Shown: in pieces, positions 1 to 5,074 of the stretch | Numbering within the stretch: the first letter of the stretch is position 1 | Layout: every line of letters begins with the position of its first letter | Program-made: the position numbers and the translations under genes | Origin: Methylovulum sp. | GTDB taxonomy: Bacteria > Pseudomonadota > Gammaproteobacteria > Methylococcales > Methylomonadaceae | NCBI GenBank assembly: GCA_028713595.1 | Contig: JAQTNZ010000256.1 | Coordinates: 1 to 5,074 of the forward strand | DNA length: 5,074 bases | Direction: 5' to 3' | The notes under the pieces: model-generated | Told to the model about the DNA's origin: nothing | What the model saw: the letters and a program-made list of their open reading frames with translations, nothing else | Databases searched by the model: none

Positions 1-14
1 ACCCTTATCATCAA

Positions 15-44
15 TGGACGAAGCACCGCATATTTTGGTATAGT
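15..44 (+). promoter_or_regulatory. Candidate sigma70 promoter for gap-pyk
   Basis: A TGGACG hexamer at 15-20 (4 of 6 matches to TTGACA) lies 18 bases before TATAGT at 39-44 (5 of 6 matches to TATAAT). The bases just before the -10 are TGG, giving an extended -10 (TGnTATAGT, 36-44), which often compensates for a weak -35. Transcription would start near 51, leaving a leader of about 60 bases before the gap ATG. A second -10-like hexamer, TGTAAT at 77-82, has no good -35 partner. This was found by eye only; the hexamers are seen, the promoter function is inferred. Confidence 0.4.
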
Positions 45-66
45 TGTTGCGTTTTCCGTCTATTTG

Positions 67-80
67 TACACGTCTGTGTA
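67..80. repeat. Short inverted repeat TACAC-N4-GTGTA in gap leader
   Basis: TACAC (67-71) and GTGTA (76-80) are perfect inverted copies around a 4-base centre (GTCT). The repeat lies between the candidate promoter and the gap ribosome binding site. It could be an operator half-site pair for a dimeric regulator or a weak leader hairpin. Arms of 5 bases are short enough to arise by chance, and I cannot match it to a known regulator. Confidence 0.3.
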
Positions 81-112
81 ATTTTTGTCCTATTACTCTC
101 TGGAGAAATTAA

Positions 113-1126
113 ATGCCAATTAAAGTTGCTATCAATGGTTATGGTCGTATTGGACGTAATATCGTCCGTGCCTTATACGAAGCGGGCCGTACTGATGAAA
201 TCCAAATCGTTGCCATCAATGACTTAGGCGACGCCAATACCAATGCACATTTGACCCAATATGATTCCGTGCATGGCAAATTTCCTTTCAATGTCAGTGT
301 TGATGGCGAATTCATGGTCATCAACGGCGACAAGATCAAAGTGTTCTCTGAACGTGACCCTTCCAAACTGCCTTGGGGCGATTTGGATATTGATGTCGTC
401 CATGAGTGTACCGGCCTGTTCACCAGCAAAGCTAAAGCCTCGGCCCATATCACGGCGGGCGCGAAAAAAGTCATTATCTCCGCACCCGGCGGCGATGATG
501 TCGATGCCACTATCGTTTACGGCGTTAACCACGGCACGCTGAAAGCCAGCGACACCGTCATTTCCAATGCTTCTTGCACCACCAACTGCTTGGCACCTTT
601 GGTCAAACCTTTGCATGATGCCATTGGCGTTGTCCACGGTTTGATGACCACCATCCATTCTTACACCAACGACCAAGTGTTGACGGACGTTTACCACAGC
701 GACTTGCGCCGCGCCCGTTCCGCCACCCAATCCATGATCCCCACCAAAACCGGGGCGGCGGCGGCGGTTGGCTTGGTGTTACCTGAATTGGCCGGTAAGC
801 TCGATGGTTTCGCCATGCGCGTACCGACCATCAACGTCTCTGTCGTTGACTTGACCTTCACTGCGGCAAGAAACACCAGCAAAGCGGAAATTGATGAAGT
901 GCTGAAAGCCGCGTCAGCCGGCTCTTTGAAAGGCATTTTGGAAATCAACGAAAAACCATTGGTTTCCACTGACTTTAACCATAATCCAGCCTCTTCTATC
1001 TACGAAGCGCCGTTGACTAAAGTGCTGGACGGCAATTTTGTCAAAGTCCTGTCTTGGTATGACAACGAATGGGGTTTTTCAAACCGTATGCTTGATACGT
1101 CCATCGCCGTAGTCAACGCGGGATAA
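113..1126 (+). CDS. gap: Glyceraldehyde-3-phosphate dehydrogenase, type I
   Basis: Cytoplasmic, normally homotetrameric enzyme that oxidises glyceraldehyde-3-phosphate with inorganic phosphate and NAD+ to 1,3-bisphosphoglycerate in glycolysis, reversibly in gluconeogenesis. At 337 residues it has full family length. Visible landmarks are the Rossmann nucleotide loop GYGRIGR (9-15), the AINDL strand with Asp37 that binds the adenosine ribose, the catalytic signature [12 protein letters not shown] with Cys155, catalytic His182 in IHSYTNDQ, the S-loop DLRRARSA, and the C-terminal [12 protein letters not shown] (315-326). The start is supported by GGAGA at 102-106, six bases before the ATG, and by the standard N-terminus ([14 protein letters not shown]). 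Asp37 favours NAD+, but the S-loop position that is Pro in classical NAD-specific enzymes (Pro188, Bacillus numbering) aligns with Tyr in DVYHSDLRR, as in many proteobacterial homologues. Strict cofactor choice therefore cannot be read from sequence. pyk follows after 5 bases, so the two are probably co-transcribed. Confidence 0.98.
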   Translation: MPIKVAINGYGRIGRNIVRALYEAGRTDEIQIVAINDLGDANTNAHLTQYDSVHGKFPFNVSVDGEFMVINGDKIKVFSERDPSKLPWGDLDIDVVHECTGLFTSKAKASAHITAGAKKVIISAPGGDDVDATIVYGVNHGTLKASDTVISNASCTTNCLAPLVKPLHDAIGVVHGLMTTIHSYTNDQVLTDVYHSDLRRARSATQSMIPTKTGAAAAVGLVLPELAGKLDGFAMRVPTINVSVVDLTFTAARNTSKAEIDEVLKAASAGSLKGILEINEKPLVSTDFNHNPASSIYEAPLTKVLDGNFVKVLSWYDNEWGFSNRMLDTSIAVVNAG

Positions 1127-1131
1127 CACTC

Positions 1132-2580
1132 ATGTTAAGAAGAACTAAAATTTTAGCCACACTAGGGCCTGCGACGGATAAGCCGGGTGTGCTTGAGGAG
1201 TTGTTTGCGGCGGGTCTTGGTGTCGTGCGCTTAAACTTCTCGCATGGTTCTGCTGAAGACCAGATCGCCAGAGCCGAAGCGGTGCGGGCTATGACCCAAA
1301 AAACCGGGCGGCGCGTAGGTATCCTTGCCGATTTGCAAGGCCCTAAAATCCGTATCGCCCGCTTTAAGGACACGAAAGTGTATTTAAAGGAAGGTCAAGA
1401 TTTTGCCCTCGACATTAATTTTGACCCGCTCGCCGGCGACAACACCCTAGTTGGCATCACTTACGAGCCTTTGGCTTTGGAAGTAAGTCCCGGCAGCCGT
1501 TTGTTGCTTGATGATGGCCGTATTGTCCTGGATGTGGTCGATGTCGTGGACATGCGCGTCAACTGTACGGTTGCCGTAGGGGGTGACTTGTCCAACAACA
1601 AAGGCATCAACTTGTTGGGCGGCGGCCTGTCGGCGGCGGCTTTGACTGATAAGGACAAGGAAGACATTAAAACGGTGGCAAAAATCAAATGCGATTATGT
1701 TGCCGTGTCTTTCCCCCGTTGCGCCGAAGACCTGAATGAAGCCCGCCGCTTGCTGGAAGCCGAAGGTTGCTATGCAGGCATTGTTTCTAAGGTTGAACGT
1801 GCGGAAGCGATTGTCCAACCGGCGATGGATGAAATCATTTTGGCATCTGATGCCGTGATGGTGGCGCGTGGTGATTTGGGCGTGGAAATTGGTGATGCCA
1901 ATCTCCCCGCTATCCAGAAAAAACTGATCCAACGCACCCGTGAGCTGAACCGTGTGGCGATCACTGCGACACAAATGATGGAATCTATGATTGAAAATCC
2001 GATTCCTACCCGTGCCGAGGTGTTTGACGTTGCCAATGCGGTTTACGATGGCACTGACGTGATTATGTTGTCGGCGGAAACCGCTTCCGGCAAGCATCCG
2101 GTCAAGGCTATCGAAGCCATGCACCGGATTTGTGTCGAAGCTGAGAAACAGCCTATCGTCCGCCAATCCGACCACCGTATCAGCATCCAGTTTGAGCGTG
2201 ATGACGAAGCCATTGCCATGTCCGCCATGTATATGGCTAACCATACCAAAATCAAAGGCATTGTGGCTTTGACAGAATCCGGCTCCACGCCCTTATGGAT
2301 GTCCAGGATCAGTTCGGCTATCCCTATCTTTGCTTTTAGCGGTATAGAAGAAACCCTGGGCAAAGCCACCTTGTTGCGTGGTGTGTTCCCTATTCACTTC
2401 AAACTGGAAGAAACCCAAGACCATGCCGAAGTCAACCGCAGCATTGTCAAAGAATTGAGAAAATGGAATATCGCCAAAGATGGCGATAAGTTCATTATCA
2501 CTAAAGGTGATTTGACCGGTGTCAAAGGCGGCACTAACGCCCTGAAAGTCATTGTGGTTGGTCAAGGCTTAACGCCTTAA
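1132..2580 (+). CDS. pyk: Pyruvate kinase, PykA-type
   Basis: Cytoplasmic enzyme that transfers phosphate from phosphoenolpyruvate to ADP, giving pyruvate and ATP, the last step of glycolysis. At 482 residues it is complete. The N-terminus LRRTKILATLGPAT opens the TIM-barrel domain. RLNFSHG (33-39) and DLQGPKIR (67-74) flank the B domain, roughly 75-170. Lys220 and Glu222 in SKVERAE, Asp248 in RGDLGVE, and Thr278 in the ITATQMM segment form the active site and metal site. The regulatory C-terminal domain runs from about 350, with TESGSTPLWMSRI (381-393) resembling the E. coli PykA type rather than PykF. Lys72, at the position of Glu117 in the rabbit muscle enzyme, together with Leu68, Gln69 and Ile75, matches the K+-independent class. 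The ATG lies 5 bases after the gap stop with only a weak GGGA upstream (1120-1123), which suggests translational coupling. The following hairpin may end the unit. Confidence 0.97.
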   Translation: MLRRTKILATLGPATDKPGVLEELFAAGLGVVRLNFSHGSAEDQIARAEAVRAMTQKTGRRVGILADLQGPKIRIARFKDTKVYLKEGQDFALDINFDPLAGDNTLVGITYEPLALEVSPGSRLLLDDGRIVLDVVDVVDMRVNCTVAVGGDLSNNKGINLLGGGLSAAALTDKDKEDIKTVAKIKCDYVAVSFPRCAEDLNEARRLLEAEGCYAGIVSKVERAEAIVQPAMDEIILASDAVMVARGDLGVEIGDANLPAIQKKLIQRTRELNRVAITATQMMESMIENPIPTRAEVFDVANAVYDGTDVIMLSAETASGKHPVKAIEAMHRICVEAEKQPIVRQSDHRISIQFERDDEAIAMSAMYMANHTKIKGIVALTESGSTPLWMSRISSAIPIFAFSGIEETLGKATLLRGVFPIHFKLEETQDHAEVNRSIVKELRKWNIAKDGDKFIITKGDLTGVKGGTNALKVIVVGQGLTP

Positions 2581-2589
2581 CGCCATCAC

Positions 2590-2621
2590 CCTGCACCCAA
2601 CGCAGTCATGTTGGGTGCAGG
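2590..2621 (+). terminator. Strong hairpin after pyk, possible terminator or 3' stabiliser
   Basis: CCTGCACCCAA (2590-2600) pairs perfectly with TTGGGTGCAGG (2611-2621), 11 base pairs, with one more C-G pair possible at 2601/2610 leaving an 8-base loop. It begins 10 bases after the pyk stop, where a transcript end is expected. The bases after it, TTCCCCTCT, are pyrimidine-rich but not a U-tract, so it is not a classic intrinsic terminator. It could act as a weak terminator or protect the 3' end of the mRNA. The pairing is seen; the role is inferred. Confidence 0.5.
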
Positions 2622-2732
2622 TTCCCCTCTGTCCGTACCTGTTTGCCGTTGCCTTCCGCGCCAGCATCGTCCTTCAATATCCCATCAAAAATCCTGCCAA
2701 AAATATCCTCACCTTTTCAATTTCTCAATTAA

Positions 2733-2760
2733 TATTCCAGTAACACGGATTAGTCATAAT
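2733..2760 (+). promoter_or_regulatory. Weak candidate promoter for the phytase-like gene
   Basis: CATAAT at 2755-2760 matches five of six -10 bases. The best-placed -35, TATTCC at 2733-2738, is poor. If this -10 is used, transcription would begin near 2767, inside the Shine-Dalgarno site of the first ATG (2772), which would favour translation from the second ATG at 2811. The AT-rich stretch 2714-2736 offers other possible -10 elements such as TAATAT (2730-2735). No Pho-box-like direct repeat is visible in this intergenic region. Confidence 0.2.
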
Positions 2761-2771
2761 CAGAGGGCTTT

Positions 2772-4163
2772 ATGGTAAAGCATCCATCACTGACTTTTGA
2801 GAAAATCATCATGACCAAAAAAATCCTGGCTTTTTTACTGCCTTTATTGATCGCCGCCCCTGCCGCCCAAGCAAGCGTTGATCTGATTGCTATCGGTAGC
2901 ATCGATGGCAACTACCAAGACCTTTCACCAAGAACCGCAGGCGCGCTTGAAAACGGCGTGGCAGGCAACCTGTTTGGCGGTATCGGTTCCGGTTTGGCTT
3001 ATGCAGGCGGCAACACCTTTATCGCCCTGCCTGACCGCGGCCCCAACGCCGTAGCCTATAACCCAGCTGTTGACGACACCACCTCTTACATCAACCGTTT
3101 CCAAACCCTTAACCTGGCTTTGGCGGTCAACCCTAATTATAATTCTGGAACTATCGGCTCCCTGCCTTACATCCTGTCCCCAGAACTGACCGCCACCACG
3201 TTACTGTCCAGCGGCCAACCACGCATTTATGGCACAGGTGGCGCACCTGCGCTGAACACTGCCAGCAGCTATTATTACACGGGCCGTTCTGACAACTTTG
3301 GCCCGCGCATATCCACTAGCCCAAGCCATGCCCGTCTTGACCCAGAAGGTATCCGCGTGTCAAACGATGGTGCCAGCGTCTTTATCACTGACGAATACGG
3401 CCCTTATGTCTATCAATTCCACCGCAATAGCGGACGCATTGTCAAAGCCTTCAAACTGCCCGATTATTATGCCATCGCCAATTTAAGCTCTATGGGTGCG
3501 ACAGAGATTTCCGGCAATACGGTCGGCAGAATTGCCAACAAAGGCATGGAAGCCTTGGCTATTTCTCCCGATGGCAGCACCTTGATCGGCATGATGCAAC
3601 AAAACCTGATCCAAGACACCAAAAAATATTTGCGTATCATCACTATTGACATTGCCACTGGCACTACCCACGAATACGCCTATAAATTGACTGATGGCAC
3701 TAGCGTCAGTGACATTTTGGCTATCAACAACCATGAATTTCTGGTTGATGAGCGTGACGGCAGCGGTTTAGGCAACGGTGATGCCGCCGTGGTGAAAAAA
3801 CTCTATAAAATCGACTTGGCAGGCGCCACTGAAATTACCGGCTCTGCCGCCATTACCGCCACTGCCCCAGTGGTCAGCAAAACCTTGTTCTTGGATGTCC
3901 TCGCAACTTTGAACGCTAACGGCATCCCTTCGACACAAATCCCAGCCAAGCTTGAAGGTGTTGCTTTCGGCCCTGACCTGGTGGTGGGTGGCGTGACCAA
4001 ACACACGTTGTTTATCGCCAACGACAATGACTTCCTGCCCAGCGTCGGCGGCATTGCCAACCCGAACAAATTCTTCGTGTTCACCGTTGACCAAACTGAC
4101 CTGCCTACTTATGTGCCACAAGCCATTACACCCAACGCGCTTGACAAATCAGACCGTGGTTAA
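2772..4163 (+). CDS. Secreted esterase-like activity of phytase family protein
   Basis: Exported protein of the family named 'esterase-like activity of phytase' (Phytase-like domain), probably a beta-propeller-type fold; the true substrate is unknown. Residue numbers here count from 2772. The signal peptide has Lys16-Lys17, a hydrophobic core (18-30) and a likely cleavage after AQA (34/35). Family landmarks follow: LSPRTAGAL near the mature N-terminus, LPDRGPN (86-92), LDPEGIR with Asp190 and Glu192, TDEYGPYVY (206-214), NKGMEAL with Glu260, DERDGSG (326-332), LEGVAFG with Glu395, and ANDNDF (416-421). The many conserved acidic residues suggest metal or phosphate-ester chemistry, but activity cannot be assigned from sequence. 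Start choice: 2772 has AGAGGG at 2762-2767, close to the ATG; 2811 has only a weak GAG (2799-2801) but yields the textbook signal peptide (MTKKILAF...) in a 450-residue protein. Either is possible. No PEP-CTERM or membrane anchor is seen at the C-terminus, so it is likely periplasmic or released. Confidence 0.88.
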   Translation: MVKHPSLTFEKIIMTKKILAFLLPLLIAAPAAQASVDLIAIGSIDGNYQDLSPRTAGALENGVAGNLFGGIGSGLAYAGGNTFIALPDRGPNAVAYNPAVDDTTSYINRFQTLNLALAVNPNYNSGTIGSLPYILSPELTATTLLSSGQPRIYGTGGAPALNTASSYYYTGRSDNFGPRISTSPSHARLDPEGIRVSNDGASVFITDEYGPYVYQFHRNSGRIVKAFKLPDYYAIANLSSMGATEISGNTVGRIANKGMEALAISPDGSTLIGMMQQNLIQDTKKYLRIITIDIATGTTHEYAYKLTDGTSVSDILAINNHEFLVDERDGSGLGNGDAAVVKKLYKIDLAGATEITGSAAITATAPVVSKTLFLDVLATLNANGIPSTQIPAKLEGVAFGPDLVVGGVTKHTLFIANDNDFLPSVGGIANPNKFFVFTVDQTDLPTYVPQAITPNALDKSDRG

Positions 4164-4187
4164 TTGACTCGCTTTAAACAAGGGTAC

Positions 4188-4216
4188 AAAAAAGGCCGCA
4201 TTATGCGGCCTTTTTT
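4188..4216. terminator. Bidirectional intrinsic terminator between convergent genes
   Basis: GGCCGCA (4194-4200) pairs with TGCGGCC (4204-4210) around a TTA loop, and the flanking A-run (4188-4193) pairs with the T-run (4211-4216, seven Ts to 4217). Read on the plus strand it is a GC-rich stem followed by a U-tract, 24 bases after the stop of the phytase-like gene. Read on the minus strand the A-run becomes six Us, about 24 bases after the stop of the PEP-CTERM gene. The symmetry and position make it a shared terminator for both genes. Confidence 0.92.
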
Positions 4217-4240
4217 TATGCCCCCCCAAAAACTTCAGGG

Positions 4241-5074
4241 TTAAGCAAGTTTACGTCCACGTCTGGCAAAAAAGGCCAAAGCTGCTCCAAACAACCACAG
4301 GGAAGCAGGTTCGGGTACGCTGGAGCCACTGGCAATAGTCCCGTTAAACAAGTAGTTATGAAATTCAATGTTGCCGTTAAAGGAGTTGGCAATCAATTGC
4401 CCGTATAACTGCCCATAACCACCCGCCACCGCTGCCCAAGGCGCCAAAATGGAACCCATCGGGTTTTTGCTGCCTGTCAGGGTCAATGCTGTCGAATTGT
4501 AGAAATTGTAAATGACATGGGTCGGATCAACACCCGTCAACGTCACTTGGCCGTTTTGGAAAACCTCGCCCGTACCTGAAACGTTAATCAGGACGGTGGC
4601 ATTACTGGGTGCATTGATGTTGATGCTATTGCTGTTGGTCAAATCACTGCCGTTCAACGAAAACACGTTCAAGCCCACATTGGTGCCGCTTAAATTCAGC
4701 GTACCAAAAGAACTGCTGGTAGTGCCGGTTGTTGCCAAAGTGCTCCAAGTGGTTGATAAACTTTGGTATTGGCTTTGTGCGCTAGAAAAGTTGACCAAAC
4801 TTTGCACAAAGCTGCCACCTGTGGCGGTAAAGCTGGTCAAGTTAGTGCCGTTGGCATAAATGGCCCCATTTTGCCCATTACCGACACCGCCATTAGTGGC
4901 GGTGACAGTCCCTCCCGCCACTAATCTGGCCGGATCTGGCGATTGTGACGTGTTGCCGGCAATACTGGAGGCCACCGAATAATTGCTGACATTCACATTG
5001 CCGCCCGCCGCTAAATTACCTTCGGTATCAGAGGTGGAGCTGGTAAAGTTATTGAAAACAAAAACATTGTAATT
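4241..5074 (-). CDS. Choice-of-anchor A family protein with PEP-CTERM signal (5' end outside window)
   Basis: Exported, probably surface or matrix-associated protein of unknown role. The frame is open to the right edge, so 277 residues are visible and the true start and signal peptide lie beyond 5074. The GTG at 4996 is internal: the 26 residues upstream of it (NYNVFVFNNFTSS..., then DTEGNLAAGG) are typical of the N-terminal part of the choice-of-anchor A domain, so probably only a signal peptide and a few residues are missing. Counting from 5074, SNYSVASS (30-37) continues the domain and GSILAPWAAV to IEFHNYLFNGT (about 207-246) closes it. The last 25 residues are a PEP-CTERM tripartite signal. 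The body is rich in Asn, Ser, Thr and Gly, and no cysteine is present. The domain name reflects its occurrence with LPXTG anchors in Gram-positives and PEP-CTERM in Gram-negatives. The gene converges on the phytase-like gene and shares its terminator. A link between the two is not shown. Confidence 0.9.
   Translation of the reverse strand, partial: NYNVFVFNNFTSSTSDTEGNLAAGGNVNVSNYSVASSIAGNTSQSPDPARLVAGGTVTATNGGVGNGQNGAIYANGTNLTSFTATGGSFVQSLVNFSSAQSQYQSLSTTWSTLATTGTTSSSFGTLNLSGTNVGLNVFSLNGSDLTNSNSININAPSNATVLINVSGTGEVFQNGQVTLTGVDPTHVIYNFYNSTALTLTGSKNPMGSILAPWAAVAGGYGQLYGQLIANSFNGNIEFHNYLFNGTIASGSSVPEPASLWLFGAALAFFARRGRKLA
4244..4318 (-). other. PEP-CTERM sorting signal coding segment
   Basis: The C-terminal 25 residues start with the VPEP motif, continue with a hydrophobic helix (ASLWLFGAALAFFA) and end in a basic cluster (RRGRK) before LA. 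This three-part arrangement is the recognition signal for exosortase (EpsH family), which is thought to cleave near the motif and transfer the protein to the cell surface or matrix. Its presence predicts an exosortase and probably an exopolysaccharide locus elsewhere in this genome. Neither is in the window. Confidence 0.93.

Noticed and set aside
77..96. HexR-type operator upstream of gap
   Set aside because: Only the half-site TGTAATT is present; the required inverted second half is replaced by TTTGTCC, so a full operator is not supported.
224..730. 168-codon open frame on the minus strand inside gap
   Set aside because: Antisense to the conserved GAPDH gene, with no recognisable motifs; codon structure follows gap.
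761..770. GGC/GCG triplet run in gap as a simple-sequence repeat
   Set aside because: It encodes the conserved Ala stretch of [10 protein letters not shown] found in GAPDH homologues, so it is coding constraint rather than a contingency repeat.
1447..2244. 265-codon open frame on the minus strand inside pyk
   Set aside because: It is fully antisense to a complete, motif-rich pyruvate kinase. The translation is His/Arg/Gln-rich without any recognisable domain, as expected of a shadow frame.
2581..2771. Small gene, RNA gene or Pho box between pyk and the phytase-like gene
   Set aside because: Beyond the hairpin and weak promoter-like hexamers I see no tRNA fold, riboswitch pattern, direct-repeat Pho box or coding frame with a ribosome binding site.
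4512..4859. 115-codon plus-strand frame opposite the PEP-CTERM gene
   Set aside because: Low-complexity hydrophobic translation mirroring the Asn/Thr-rich coding strand; the minus-strand frame has clear family motifs from the edge to the sorting signal.
4996..4996. GTG as start of the choice-of-anchor A protein
   Set aside because: The frame stays open to 5074 and the upstream residues match the N-terminal part of the same domain, so the gene is cut by the window rather than starting here.

Overview
The window reads as chromosomal DNA of a Gram-negative proteobacterium. The first two proteins are of the types usual in beta/gammaproteobacteria (a GAPDH with the [12 protein letters not shown]-loop and a PykA-type pyruvate kinase). 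The last gene encodes a PEP-CTERM protein, a class found in exosortase-bearing, exopolysaccharide-making, mostly environmental Gram-negatives. Base composition looks moderate, with no obvious jump between genes. A gammaproteobacterial methanotroph (Methylococcales) or a similar aquatic bacterium fits best, but this is inference from general resemblance, not a placement.

Layout. Positions 1-112 hold a candidate sigma70 promoter with an extended -10, a short inverted repeat in the presumed 5' leader, and a good Shine-Dalgarno site. Positions 113-2580 are a tight two-gene glycolytic unit, gap then pyk, separated by only 5 bases. A strong hairpin lacking a U-tract follows pyk at about 2590-2621. 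After a 191-base intergenic region comes a secreted 'esterase-like activity of phytase' family protein (2772-4163, +; true start possibly 2811). It converges on a choice-of-anchor A family protein with a C-terminal PEP-CTERM signal (4241 to the right edge, -), whose N-terminus lies outside the window. The two convergent genes share a near-symmetric bidirectional intrinsic terminator at 4188-4216.

Functionally there are two halves. The left is central metabolism: the oxidation step at glyceraldehyde-3-phosphate and the final ATP-forming step at phosphoenolpyruvate. The right encodes two unrelated exported or surface proteins. I see no RNA gene, mobile element, CRISPR array or phage remnant. 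Nothing here amounts to a convincing undescribed system. The points worth a second look are the residue signature of a K+-independent pyruvate kinase, the gap-pyk pairing without pgk, the leader inverted repeat, and the convergent surface-protein pair.
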